From contig NZ_JAATVU010000038.1 in assembly GCF_013184745.1 (NCBI RefSeq), forward strand, positions 1 through 53,608: 53,608 nt of DNA, written 5' to 3'. The notes below the pieces were generated by a model, which was given only the letters and a program-made list of their open reading frames with translations, did no database searches and was not told the origin of the DNA. The position numbers and the translations under genes are program-made. Numbering within the stretch: position 1 is the stretch's first letter; each line of letters begins with the position of its first letter. The DNA comes from Mangrovicoccus sp. HB161399 (GTDB taxonomy: Bacteria; Pseudomonadota; Alphaproteobacteria; Rhodobacterales; Rhodobacteraceae). Shown here one piece after another: positions 1-8,290 of the stretch.

Positions 1-777
1 TCGCACAGGGGACGGCGTCGAACCGGCGGTCTGCGTCTCGTCGAGCAGGGCGTCGCGCTCCGACTTCACGGCATCGATCTGCCGGTTCAGAAGCTCGATG
101 AGCTCCAGCTCGCGCAATGCCACCGCCTTCAAGTGCTGCGGCAGCGGACGCCCGTCTCCGGTGCGCAGCTCTTCCAGCCGGGTCCGCCGGTCCTTGTTCC
201 GGGGCTCATAGTCTCCGATGCCCTGTGCGAAGAGGAGCCCCTTCACCCGGTTCACATGCCGGATGCGTTCTCCGGTCAAGCTCTTCAGTTCGCGGCAGAT
301 GCGGCGGCGATCTTCCTCCTCCGGGGTCGGCACGCGAACCATGGCGCAAACCCGCGGCTCGCCCCGCCTCCAGGCCATGAGGGTGCGGACAAGGGCCTCG
401 CCGTCGATCCGGTCCGTCTTGGCGCGGCGGTGCCGCCTGGAGACCGCGATCGAGGCCGGGTCAACCACGTGGCTCTCGATCCCCGACGCAGCCAATGCGC
501 GGTGGATCCAGAACCCGTCCAGTCCGGCTTCCTGGATCACGATCACAGGGACGGTTTGGCCGGTCCGGCGCTGGACAGTACTTTGCAGGTCTGCGAAACG
601 CTTCAGCAGCTCCGGCACATCGCCGCCCCGGACCTGATGCCGCGACATCTTCGAGCCGAGAGGCGCGGCAAGGGCCGTCATCAGCCAGGTTGACCGGCTC
701 AATTCCAAAGAAACGAAAATCGCGGCGAATTCGGGCGAGGCAATCGCGGTTGAGGTGCTGATCTCGGTCGTCGGCAT
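1..777 (-). CDS. IS110-family transposase, 5' part (runs off left edge)
   Basis: This open frame of 259 codons has no stop before the window edge, so the C-terminal half lies outside. It reads as an IS110-family DEDD recombinase. The N-terminal RuvC-like part has VSLELSRSTW near residue 21. An acidic residue follows in IQEAGLDGFWIHR, then VDPASIAVSRRHRRAKTDR with the D-x2-D of KTDRID. Downstream ERIRHVNRVKGLLFAQGIGD is typical of the coiled-coil linker. In this subgroup the first catalytic Asp position reads Glu (VSLE). The ATG at 777 is preceded by GGAG with about 9 nt spacing. The frame looks undamaged, unlike the relic just to its right. Such enzymes excise and integrate a circular intermediate guided by a bridge RNA (established for IS110 family members). 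Confidence 0.88.
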   Translation of the reverse strand, partial: MPTTEISTSTAIASPEFAAIFVSLELSRSTWLMTALAAPLGSKMSRHQVRGGDVPELLKRFADLQSTVQRRTGQTVPVIVIQEAGLDGFWIHRALAASGIESHVVDPASIAVSRRHRRAKTDRIDGEALVRTLMAWRRGEPRVCAMVRVPTPEEEDRRRICRELKSLTGERIRHVNRVKGLLFAQGIGDYEPRNKDRRTRLEELRTGDGRPLPQHLKAVALRELELIELLNRQIDAVKSERDALLDETQTAGSTPSPVR

Positions 778-845
778 GGCAATGATCTCCGTGGGGTGGG
801 TGGCGCCCCGACTCTTCCAGACCGAAGGGCGCTGGTCTCCTCCTC

Positions 846-1206
846 ATGGGATCTTCACATCGGCAGGAGGGACGAGCCTGATGTCATGGCCGGGCCAGTT
901 CCCGGCCCCGGCAATGCGCGCCGCCGCAGGCCTCCATCGCCACCAGGCAGGGCGGCAGCCTGGCGAAGAACTCCGGCACCTCGGCTCTCCGGAGCTTCCT
1001 GCGCAGAACCGCAGCGCCCCCTGGCGCCAGCGCCGCGGACCTGGACCACATTCTCCGCCAGCCTCCCGGAGATTGCCGCGCATTCGCCTGCCGGTCGGCG
1101 GATCGAGCCCGGCCGCGGCAATCTCCGGCATGGCCGCCTCCCAATTCGGATTGTTGCGATCCCACCTTGGCACAGCGATGCCGTCGGGGGGCGGTTGCAG
1201 CATCAA
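846..1206 (-). pseudogene. Decayed IS110-family relic, N-terminal part (inverted copy A)
   Basis: Read on the minus strand, this stretch carries IS110 transposase N-terminal homology scattered over different frames: LAENVVQVRGAGARG in one frame, then RRKLRRAEVPEFFARLPP, PCLVAMEACGGAH and GRELARP in a second, and GHDIRLVPPADVK in a third. At least two frameshifts are therefore present. Homology stops abruptly near 846, where the upstream region of the intact IS110 gene begins. About 206 bp (933-1138) look identical to 52392-52597 on the opposite strand, including the same frameshift between the first two segments. The part before the coding homology (1066-1128) contains a 15-bp inverted repeat. 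This is a non-functional remnant. Confidence 0.72.
1066..1128 (-). repeat. 15-bp inverted repeat (hairpin) in IS110 relic A
   Basis: The arms CCGGAGATTGCCGCG (1066-1080) and CGCGGCAATCTCCGG (1114-1128) are perfect complements separated by 33 nt. The loop holds a further short GCCGG/CCGGC pairing. The same structure is at 52402-52464. It lies just 5' of the transposase homology, the side where IS110-group elements carry their non-coding bridge RNA, so it may be a remnant of that RNA gene. That role is inference. Confidence 0.6.
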
Positions 1207-1330
1207 GGCCGATCGCTTCTGCCCCGCTGCAACGCGAGGAGATGGACGCCGGGCGCTGCCGGAACTCGGGCGCAACGGGATCCCGCCGTCGTCAGCCCAT
1301 CTCGGCCGGCCGCTCCGGCAGTGCCGGAGC

Positions 1331-1513
1331 GCCGGTCATCGGAGGAGCGGCGCTGAGACGGACATGAACGTCGCGAAGCTGCCCGGACGGCGGCTGATTT
1401 GCCGCGATTTCGGCCGCCAGATGGCACGGGACCGGATTTGCGTGGCCGTCCTCGGCGTCCCGGTCATTGTTGCCGCAGGACTAGTGTGTCCGGGCAAAGG
1501 GGCCATCAACTGA
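1331..1513 (+). pseudogene. IS5-family transposase C-terminal relic
   Basis: The frame from about 1331 to the TGA at 1511-1513 reads AGHRRSGAETDMNVAKLPGR, then RRLICRDFGRQMARDRICV and AVLGVPVIVAAG. This resembles the C-terminal tail of the IS5-type DDE transposases common in Rhodobacteraceae (general pattern HRRSRVEAKM, ARDFDRQVAE.QIR.AVLN, LGIPVT..G). The catalytic E of DDE would be the E of GAETDM. Several residues are changed or missing, for example the N-R-F-T-A stretch after AVL. No upstream catalytic core is present in this frame. It is a broken end of an element, independent of the adjacent IS110 relic. The family call rests on pattern memory, not a search. Confidence 0.55.
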
Positions 1514-1909
1514 TGTTCGCGACAGCGCCGCCGGAGGGGGCGATGGCTGTTTCGGGGCCTTCAGCTTTGCCGTCGATCCCCTTGGCATTCCGCGCGCGCC
1601 CTCGGAGGCCGTCGCTTGCCGGGCTGCGGTGCGTGTTGGTCTCCCATGCGCCAGACGTTGTTCTGAGCCAGCGCTTGGCGCTTGGGCGGCGGTCCGGAAC
1701 GGAGGCGGGCGGAAGCCGTCCGAAAGGGCCCGGGCTGCCTCGGTCCCGTGCCGGCAGCAACAGGCGCTGGAGAGATGTCTGCAGGGAGCTGCGATGCTGC
1801 GGCTGCGGAAAAGGCGGGCAGCGCGGGCGCGGCGCGATGCAGAATCTGCGGGCACCGGCGCGGGGCAGGGTCGGGCTGCCGGAGCGCGGGGCCCCGGCAG
1901 CCGGAGGGT
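1514..1909. other. Gap with no recognised gene
   Basis: This is 396 nt between the IS5 relic and the malic enzyme stop codon. Open frames exist on both strands, as expected at this base composition, but none encodes anything I recognise. The only structure seen is the stem-loop at 1876-1900 next to the maeB end. Confidence 0.6.
1876..1900 (-). terminator. Stem-loop downstream of maeB
   Basis: On the minus strand CTGCCGGGGC, loop CCCGC, GCTCCGGCAG forms a 10-bp stem with one G-U pair, starting 10 nt after the maeB stop. No U-tract follows, so intrinsic termination is uncertain. Confidence 0.4.
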
Positions 1910-4207
1910 TCAGCCGTATTGCGCGACCGGCGTGCCTGCGATGGCGGCCATGTTCAGCAGGCCGCGGGCGGTGATCGCGGGGGTCACCACATGGGCGCGG
2001 TTGCCCATGCCCATCAGGATCGGCCCGATCTCCAGCCCGTTGGCGCGCGCCTTCAGCACGTTCTTCACCGCCAGCGCGGTGTCCGTCGAGGAGAAGACCA
2101 GCACGTTCGCCGGGCCCTTCAGCCGCGACGATCCGGCCTGCAGCACGCGGTCGCGCACCCGCGGGTCGAGCGCGGCATCGACATGCATCTCGCCGTCATA
2201 GGTGAAGTCGCGGTAGCCGTGGTTCAGGATCTCCATCGCGCCGCGCATCACGCTGCCCGAGCGGTTGTCGAGGTTGCCGAACTGGCTGTCGGAACACAGC
2301 GCGATCTTCGGCTCCAGGCCGAAGCGGCGGACATGGCGGGCGCAGGCGATCACGGTCTTGGCGACCTGCTCGGGCGTCGGGTCGGGGTTCACGTGGCCGT
2401 CGGCGATGAAAAGCGGCCCGTCCTCGAGGATCATCATCGACATCGAGGCGACCGGCTTCAGCGTGTCGGTCCCGAGCACCTGGGTGACGTAGTTCAGGTG
2501 CCACAGGTACTGGCCCGACGTGCCGCAGATCACCGCGTCGGCCTCGCCGCGCCGCACCATGACCGAGGCGATGGCGGTGGTGTTGGTGCGCATGATCGCC
2601 TGCGCCAGCGAGGGGGTGACGCCCCGGCGCTCCATCACCGAAAGGTACTCGGTCCAGTAGTCGCGGTAGCGGACATCGGATTCCGGGTTGGTGACCGGGA
2701 TGTTCTCGTTGGCGCGCAGGTTGATGCCCAGGCGCTTGCAGCGCGCGTCGATGACATCGGGACGGCCGACGAGGATCGGCGTCTCGGTGGTTTCCTCGAT
2801 CACCGCCTGGGCGGCGCGCAGCACCCGCTCGCTTTCGCCCTCGGCGAAGACGATCTTGCGGTTGGTGGAGCGTGCGGCCTCGAACACCGGGCGCATCAGG
2901 AAGGCCGAGCGGATCACCGAGCCCTCGAGCTTGCGCTTGTAGGCCTGGATCGAGGGCAGCGGCCGCGCGGCGACGCCCGACTCCATCGCGGCCTCGGCCA
3001 CCGCGCCGGCGACGACCGAGATCAGCCGCGGATCGAAGGGCTTGGGGATCAGGTAGTCGGTGCCGAAGGTCAGCTGCTCGCCCGAATAGGCGGCGGCGGC
3101 CTCGGCCGAGGTGGTCTTGCGCGCCAGCTCCGCGATGCCGTCGATGCAGGCCAGCTGCATGGCATCGTTGATCTCGGTCGCGCCGACATCCAGCGCGCCG
3201 CGGAAGATGAAGGGGAAGCACAGGACGTTGTTGACCTGGTTGGGGAAGTCCGAGCGCCCGGTGGCCATGATCGCGTCCGGGGCGACCTTGCGCACCTCGT
3301 CGGGCATGATCTCGGGGGTGGGGTTGGCCAGCGCGAAGATGATCGGCTTGGAGGCCATCTTGGCGACCATCTCGGGCTTCAGCACGCCGGGGCCGGAGAG
3401 GCCGAGGAACAGGTCCGCGTCCTCGATCACCTCGTCGAGGGTGCGCAGGTCGCTGTCCTGGGCATAGGCCTCCTTCTGCGAGGTCATCTCCTCGTTGCGG
3501 CCCTTCCAGACCAGCCCCTTGATGTCGCAGAGCCAGACGTTCTCGCGCTTGACGCCCATCTTGAGCAGCATGTTGAGGCAGGCGATGCCGGCCGCGCCGC
3601 CGCCGGTGGAGACGACCTTGATCTGGCCGGGCGTCTTGCCCGCCAGGTGCAGCGCGTTCTTCGCCGCCGCGCCCACCACGATGGCCGTGCCGTGCTGGTC
3701 GTCGTGGAAGACGGGGATGTTCATCTTCTCGCGGCAGATCTTCTCCACCACGAAGCAGTCGGGCGCCTTGATGTCCTCGAGGTTGATCGCGCCGAAGGTC
3801 GGCTCCAGCGAGCAGACGATTTCCGCCAGCTTCTCGGGGTCGCTCTCGTTCACCTCGATGTCGAAGCAGTCGATATTGGCGAATTTCTTGAAGAGGACGG
3901 CCTTGCCCTCCATCACCGGCTTCGAGGCCAGCGCGCCGATATTGCCCAGGCCCAGCACCGCGGTGCCGTTCGAGACCACCGCGACGAGGTTGCCGCGCGA
4001 GGTGTAGCGGCTGGCATTGGCCGCGTCCTTCTTGATTTCAAGGCAGGCCTCGGCGACGCCGGGGCTGTAGGCGCGGGCCAGGTCGCGGCCGTTGGCGAGG
4101 GGTTTCGTCGCGCGGATCTCGAGTTTCCCGGGCTTGGGGTTCTCGTGGTAGTCCAGCGACTGTTCGCGGAAATCTTCGGATTTCGTGTCCGTCATGGCGC
4201 GGTTCAT
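1910..4207 (-). CDS. maeB: NADP-dependent malic enzyme with C-terminal phosphotransacetylase-like domain
   Basis: This enzyme oxidatively decarboxylates malate to pyruvate, supplying pyruvate and NADPH for gluconeogenesis and lipid synthesis. Its 765 residues match the large MaeB type. The N-terminal malic domain (about 20-160) carries AYSPGVAEACLEI, the GNIGALASKPVMEGKAVLFK block and PVFHDDQHGTAIVV. The Rossmann domain (about 165-420) has the nucleotide loop VSTGGGAAGIACLNML. From about 430 to the end lies a phosphate acetyltransferase-like domain (IVFAEGESERVLRAAQ), known in this family as an acetyl-CoA-responsive regulatory module. A second ATG at 4195 (MTDTKSEDF) is an equally plausible start because GGGGG lies just before the first ATG and 12 nt before the second. 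It is transcribed alone, divergently from cdd. Confidence 0.95.
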   Translation of the reverse strand: MNRAMTDTKSEDFREQSLDYHENPKPGKLEIRATKPLANGRDLARAYSPGVAEACLEIKKDAANASRYTSRGNLVAVVSNGTAVLGLGNIGALASKPVMEGKAVLFKKFANIDCFDIEVNESDPEKLAEIVCSLEPTFGAINLEDIKAPDCFVVEKICREKMNIPVFHDDQHGTAIVVGAAAKNALHLAGKTPGQIKVVSTGGGAAGIACLNMLLKMGVKRENVWLCDIKGLVWKGRNEEMTSQKEAYAQDSDLRTLDEVIEDADLFLGLSGPGVLKPEMVAKMASKPIIFALANPTPEIMPDEVRKVAPDAIMATGRSDFPNQVNNVLCFPFIFRGALDVGATEINDAMQLACIDGIAELARKTTSAEAAAAYSGEQLTFGTDYLIPKPFDPRLISVVAGAVAEAAMESGVAARPLPSIQAYKRKLEGSVIRSAFLMRPVFEAARSTNRKIVFAEGESERVLRAAQAVIEETTETPILVGRPDVIDARCKRLGINLRANENIPVTNPESDVRYRDYWTEYLSVMERRGVTPSLAQAIMRTNTTAIASVMVRRGEADAVICGTSGQYLWHLNYVTQVLGTDTLKPVASMSMMILEDGPLFIADGHVNPDPTPEQVAKTVIACARHVRRFGLEPKIALCSDSQFGNLDNRSGSVMRGAMEILNHGYRDFTYDGEMHVDAALDPRVRDRVLQAGSSRLKGPANVLVFSSTDTALAVKNVLKARANGLEIGPILMGMGNRAHVVTPAITARGLLNMAAIAGTPVAQYG

Positions 4208-4388
4208 CCCCCAAAGGTCGTAGGCGCGGTGTTTTCCGTGTGGTTACGTCAAGTGGACGTCCAAGAACAGGGGACAATTTTGCAGAACCGCACCTCGCGC
4301 CTTGCATCCCGCCGCGCGGGGTTCCAGTGTCGGGACAGATGCCCCGGGCCGCCCCGGGGCCTGCGTTAGGCAGTGGAGCAGGACGGAC

Positions 4389-4775
4389 ATGAGCCTCAGG
4401 GATGCAGCCCTCTTCGTGCGCGAGCGCGCCTACGCGCCCTATTCCGGCTTCAAGGTCGGCGCGGCGCTGAAGGGATCGGACGGGGCGGTCTACCGCGGCT
4501 GCAACGTCGAGAACGCCGCCTATCCCGAAGGCACCTGCGCCGAGGCCGGGGCGATCGCCGCGATGGTCGCGGCCGGGGTGTCGCGGCTGACCGAAATCTA
4601 CGTGATCGCCGACTGCCCGCGCCCGGTGCCGCCCTGCGGCGGCTGCCGCCAGAAGATCGCGGAATTCGCCGATGCCGACGTGCCGGTGACGCTGGCCACG
4701 GTGGCGGGCGAGGAAATGACCACCACGGTGGGCGAGCTCCTGCCCGGGGCGTTCCTGTCTTCCGACATGGAGTGA
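4389..4775 (+). CDS. cdd: Cytidine deaminase
   Basis: It hydrolytically deaminates cytidine and deoxycytidine to uridine and deoxyuridine in pyrimidine salvage. The 128-residue product is the short homotetrameric type. The zinc site is visible: C50-A-E52 in GTCAEAGAI, where Glu52 is the proton shuttle, and C83/C86 in PPCGGCRQ. CNVENAAYPEG binds substrate. The residue after C-A-E is Ala where many homologues have Arg. I chose ATG 4389 rather than an upstream start because GGAG sits 9 nt before it and homology starts there. It is the first gene of the salvage operon. deoA follows after 4 nt. Confidence 0.95.
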   Translation: MSLRDAALFVRERAYAPYSGFKVGAALKGSDGAVYRGCNVENAAYPEGTCAEAGAIAAMVAAGVSRLTEIYVIADCPRPVPPCGGCRQKIAEFADADVPVTLATVAGEEMTTTVGELLPGAFLSSDME

Positions 4776-4779
4776 CCGC

Positions 4780-6090
4780 ATGGAGGTGCGGCAGTTCCTG
4801 GCCAAGCTGCGCAAGGGCGAGCGCCTGGAGGAGGCGGAGCTGCGCAGCTTCGCGTCGGGTCTCGCCTCGGGCGAGGTGACCGATGCCCAGGGCGCGGCCT
4901 TCGCCATGGGGGTCTGCAAGGGCGGGCTCTCCGACGGGGAGACTGCCGCGCTGACCTGCGCGATGCGGGATTCCGGCGAGGTGCTGGAATGGGACCTGTC
5001 CGGCCCGGTGGTCGACAAGCATTCCACCGGCGGCATCGGCGACTCGGTCTCGCTGGTGCTGGCGCCGGTGCTCGCGGCGATGGGCTGCTACGTGCCGATG
5101 CTGTCGGGGCGCGGGCTCGGGCATACCGGCGGCACGCTCGACAAGCTGGAGACCTTCCACGGCGTGCGCACCGAGATCGACACGGCGAAGCTGAAGCGCA
5201 TCGTCGGCCGGATCGGCTGCGCCATCGTTGCCGCCAGTCCGAAGATCGCCCCTGCCGACCGCAAGCTCTACGCGCTGCGCGACCATACCTCGACGGTGGA
5301 GAGCCAGGCGCTGATCATCGCCTCGATCCTGTCGAAGAAGCTCGCCGCCGGGGCCGGGGTGCTGGTGCTCGACGTCAAGGGCGGCACCGGCGCATTCATG
5401 AAGAGCCGCGACGAGGCGCAGGCGCTGGCCGAGGGGCTGGTGCGGGTGGCGCAGGCGGCGGGCTGCAAGACGCGCGCGGTGATCACCGACATGAACCAGC
5501 CGGTCTGCCCGGCGGTGGGCAATGCGGTGGAGCTGATCGAGGTGCACCGCGTGCTGACCGATCCGAAGCCCGAGCAGCGGCTGTGCAAGATGACCCTGGC
5601 GCTGGCGGGCGAGCTGACCGCGCTGGCCGGGCTCTACGGCAGTGCCGAGGAGGGCGCGCGCGCCGCGCTGAAGGTGCTGAGCTCGGGCAAGGCGGCGGAC
5701 AAGTTCGCCCATATGGTGGCAGAGCTCGGCGGCCCGATCGACGTGCTCGACGGCGATTTCCGCAGCTACCTTCCGCAGCCGGCGGTCACCCGCGCGGTCT
5801 TCCCGGCCGAGCCGGGGGTGGTCACGGCGATCGACGGCGTGGCGCTCGGCGAGCTGGTGGTCCGGCTCGGCGGCGGGCGGCGGCGCCCGGGCGACGAGAT
5901 CGACCATTCCGTCGGCCTGTCGCAGGTCGCATCGATCGGCGAGAGGGCCGACCAGACGCGGCCGCTGGCCGTCGTCCATGCCGCGGACGCTTCGGGCGCC
6001 GCCGAGGCGGTTCGGGTCGTGCGCCAGGCGATGCTGGTCGGCGAAGAGGCGATCCTGCCGCCGATGGTCTACGGGAGGGTCGATCCGTGA
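4780..6090 (+). CDS. deoA: Thymidine phosphorylase
   Basis: It phosphorolyses thymidine (and deoxyuridine) to the base plus 2-deoxyribose-1-phosphate. The 436 residues show the family order: helical N-terminal domain (about 1-65), the glycosyltransferase family 3 domain with the phosphate-binding KHSTGGIGDS near 77-86 and LSGRGLGHTGGTLDK, then a C-terminal pyrimidine nucleoside phosphorylase domain (about 345-430, with GGGRRRPGDEIDHSVG). It starts 4 nt after cdd and its stop overlaps the GTG start of deoB (GTGA), implying translational coupling. Its product feeds directly into DeoB. Cdd upstream makes the deoxyuridine it can use. Confidence 0.95.
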   Translation: MEVRQFLAKLRKGERLEEAELRSFASGLASGEVTDAQGAAFAMGVCKGGLSDGETAALTCAMRDSGEVLEWDLSGPVVDKHSTGGIGDSVSLVLAPVLAAMGCYVPMLSGRGLGHTGGTLDKLETFHGVRTEIDTAKLKRIVGRIGCAIVAASPKIAPADRKLYALRDHTSTVESQALIIASILSKKLAAGAGVLVLDVKGGTGAFMKSRDEAQALAEGLVRVAQAAGCKTRAVITDMNQPVCPAVGNAVELIEVHRVLTDPKPEQRLCKMTLALAGELTALAGLYGSAEEGARAALKVLSSGKAADKFAHMVAELGGPIDVLDGDFRSYLPQPAVTRAVFPAEPGVVTAIDGVALGELVVRLGGGRRRPGDEIDHSVGLSQVASIGERADQTRPLAVVHAADASGAAEAVRVVRQAMLVGEEAILPPMVYGRVDP

Positions 6091-7295
6091 CGCGGGCCTT
6101 CCTGGTGGTTATGGACAGCGCCGGCATCGGCGGCGCGCCGGATGCAGGCGCCTTCGGCGACGCGGGCGCGGACACGCTGGGCCATATTGCGGCAGCCTGC
6201 GCCGCGGGACAGGCCGAAGACGGCCGCTCGGGTCCGCTGGAGATGCCCAACCTGGCGCAGCTGGGTCTCGGGGAGGCGATGCGGCTGGCCACCGGCGAGG
6301 CGCCGGAGGGAACCGGCCATTGGCCCGCGCCCGGTGCCGGGGCTTTCTGGGCGGCGGCGACCGAGGTCTCGCCGGGCAAGGACACGCCCTCGGGCCATTG
6401 GGAGCTTGCCGGGCTGCCGGTGCCCTTCGACTGGACCTACTACCCCGATGCCGATCCGGCCTTTCCGCCGCAGGATCTGGCGCTGGTGCGGGAGATCGCC
6501 GGGGTGGAGGGCACGCTGTGCAACGCCCACGGCTCGGGCACCGACGTGCTCGACCGCTACGGGGCAGAGCATATGCGCACCGGCTGGCCGATCTGCTACA
6601 CCTCGGTCGACAGCGTCTTCCAGATTGCCGCGCACGAGGAGCGTTTCGGCCTGGAGCGGCTGCTCGGTCTCTGCGCGCGGCTGGCGCCCCGCCTGCACGA
6701 AAAGCGCGTCGGACGGGTGATCGCGCGGCCTTTCCTCGGCTCGCCGGAAAAGGGCTTTGCCCGCACCGTCAACCGCCGCGACTACGCGCTGATGCCGCCC
6801 GAACCCACGCTGTGCAACTGGGCGCAGGCGGCGGGGCGCGAGGTGCGCGCGGTGGGCAAGATCCGCGACATCTTCGCGGGCTCGGGCATCTCGTCGGTGA
6901 AGAAGGGCAGCGACGCCCAGCTGATGGAGCACCTGCTGGACGACATCCGCGACGCGCCCGAGGGCAGCCTGACCTTCGCCAATTTCGTCGAGTTCGACAG
7001 TCTCTGGGGCCACCGCCGCAACGTGGCGGGCTATGCCCGCGCGCTGGAATGGTTCGACGCGCAGGTGCCGCGGCTGCTGGCCGCGCTGCGCCCCGGCGAC
7101 CTGATCCTCTTCACCGCCGACCATGGCAACGACCCCACCTGGCGGGGCACCGACCATACCCGCGAGCGTGTCCCCGTCCTCGGGCAGGGCATCGCGCCGG
7201 GAGCGAAGGGCGTCTGCGCCTTCGTCGATGTCGCCGCCACCGTGGCGCGCCATCTCGGCCTCAACGATACCGGACCCGGAACCCCGCTGACATGA
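6087..7295 (+). CDS. deoB: Phosphopentomutase
   Basis: It interconverts (deoxy)ribose-1-phosphate and -5-phosphate, linking nucleoside breakdown to central metabolism. The 402-residue product belongs to the alkaline phosphatase superfamily. VVMDSAGIGGAPDAGAFG near the N-terminus supplies the first metal ligand, KDTPSGHWEL holds the catalytic Thr, and LFTADHGNDPTWRGTDHTRE near the C-terminus supplies the remaining metal ligands. The start is GTG 6087, overlapping the deoA TGA by 4 nt. The frame runs open further upstream inside deoA but homology begins at this codon. The stop overlaps the ATG of add (ATGA). Confidence 0.95.
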   Translation: MTRAFLVVMDSAGIGGAPDAGAFGDAGADTLGHIAAACAAGQAEDGRSGPLEMPNLAQLGLGEAMRLATGEAPEGTGHWPAPGAGAFWAAATEVSPGKDTPSGHWELAGLPVPFDWTYYPDADPAFPPQDLALVREIAGVEGTLCNAHGSGTDVLDRYGAEHMRTGWPICYTSVDSVFQIAAHEERFGLERLLGLCARLAPRLHEKRVGRVIARPFLGSPEKGFARTVNRRDYALMPPEPTLCNWAQAAGREVRAVGKIRDIFAGSGISSVKKGSDAQLMEHLLDDIRDAPEGSLTFANFVEFDSLWGHRRNVAGYARALEWFDAQVPRLLAALRPGDLILFTADHGNDPTWRGTDHTRERVPVLGQGIAPGAKGVCAFVDVAATVARHLGLNDTGPGTPLT

Positions 7296-8278
7296 AATCC
7301 CTCCCCAAGGTCGAGCTCCACCTGCATCTCGAAGGCGCGGCGCCACCCGCCTTCATCGCCGGGCTCGCGAAGCAGAAGCATGTCAACCTGCGCGGCGTCT
7401 TCGACGAGCAGGGCCATTACGACTTCCGCGACTTCCCGCATTTCCTCGAGGTCTACGAGGCCGCGACCTCGGTGCTGAAGACGCCGGAAGATTACGCCCG
7501 CCTCGTCACAGCCGTGACTTCGGAACTGGCGGAGCAGGGCGTGGTCTATGCCGAGACGTTCGTCAGCCCGGATTTCTGCGGCGGCGGCGACGTCTCGGCC
7601 TGGCGCGACTACGTGGCCGCGATGCAGGAGGCGGCGCTGGCCATCGAGGCGCAGGGCGGTCCGATCCTGCGCGGCGTGGTCACCTGCATCCGCCATTTCG
7701 GTCCGGACAAGGCCAAGCGTGCCGCGCTCTGCGCCGCCGAGACCATGGGGGATTTCGTCACCGGCTACGGCATTGCCGGGAACGAGATGATGGGCCGTCC
7801 GAAGGATTTCGCCTGGAGCTTCGACCTTGCCCGCGAGGCCGGGCTGGGCCTGACCGCCCATGCCGGAGAATGGGGCGGGCCGGTCTCTGTCAAGGAGGCG
7901 GTGGAGGACCTCCGGGTCAGCCGCATCGGCCATGGGGTGCGCGCGATCGAGGATCTGGCGCTGGTCGACCGGCTGGCCGAGGACGGCATCGTGCTGGAGG
8001 TCTGCCCGGGCTCGAACATCGCGCTGGGGCTCTATCCGAAATGGGACCGGCACCCGATCTGCCAGCTTTGGGAACGGGGGGTGAAGGTCACCGTCTCGAC
8101 CGACGATCCGCCCTTCTTCCACACCACGCTTTCGGGCGAATACGACCGGCTGGCCCATGCCTTCGGCTGGGACGAGGAGGTGTTTTCCGGGATCAACCGG
8201 GTCGCGGCCGAGGCGGCCTTCTGCGACGCCGGGACCCGCGCGCGGGTCGTGAAGCGGCTGGGTGCCGATGCGGGATAG
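7292..8278 (+). CDS. add: Adenosine deaminase
   Basis: It deaminates adenosine and deoxyadenosine to inosine and deoxyinosine in purine salvage. All zinc and catalytic motifs are present over 328 residues: ELHLHLEGA (H10, H12), the catalytic HAGEWGGP, IGHGVRAI, and the metal-binding STDDPPFF near the C-terminus. CPGSNIALG also fits the family. The ATG at 7292 overlaps the deoB stop by 4 nt. This makes the fourth gene of a tightly coupled cdd-deoA-deoB-add unit. A uracil phosphoribosyltransferase often accompanies this set in related bacteria but is not found here. Confidence 0.95.
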   Translation: MKSLPKVELHLHLEGAAPPAFIAGLAKQKHVNLRGVFDEQGHYDFRDFPHFLEVYEAATSVLKTPEDYARLVTAVTSELAEQGVVYAETFVSPDFCGGGDVSAWRDYVAAMQEAALAIEAQGGPILRGVVTCIRHFGPDKAKRAALCAAETMGDFVTGYGIAGNEMMGRPKDFAWSFDLAREAGLGLTAHAGEWGGPVSVKEAVEDLRVSRIGHGVRAIEDLALVDRLAEDGIVLEVCPGSNIALGLYPKWDRHPICQLWERGVKVTVSTDDPPFFHTTLSGEYDRLAHAFGWDEEVFSGINRVAAEAAFCDAGTRARVVKRLGADAG

Positions 8279-8290
8279 AGGACAGGCCGC

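Noticed and set aside
1682-4369. 895-codon plus-strand frame antisense to maeB
   Set aside because: It is the mirror frame of a well-supported gene and gives His/Asp/Gly/Arg-rich, motif-free translation; GC-rich genes commonly keep such frames open.
4989-6086. Upstream extension of deoB within deoA
   Set aside because: The translation there is the off-frame reading of deoA. DeoB homology starts at the GTG overlapping the deoA stop.
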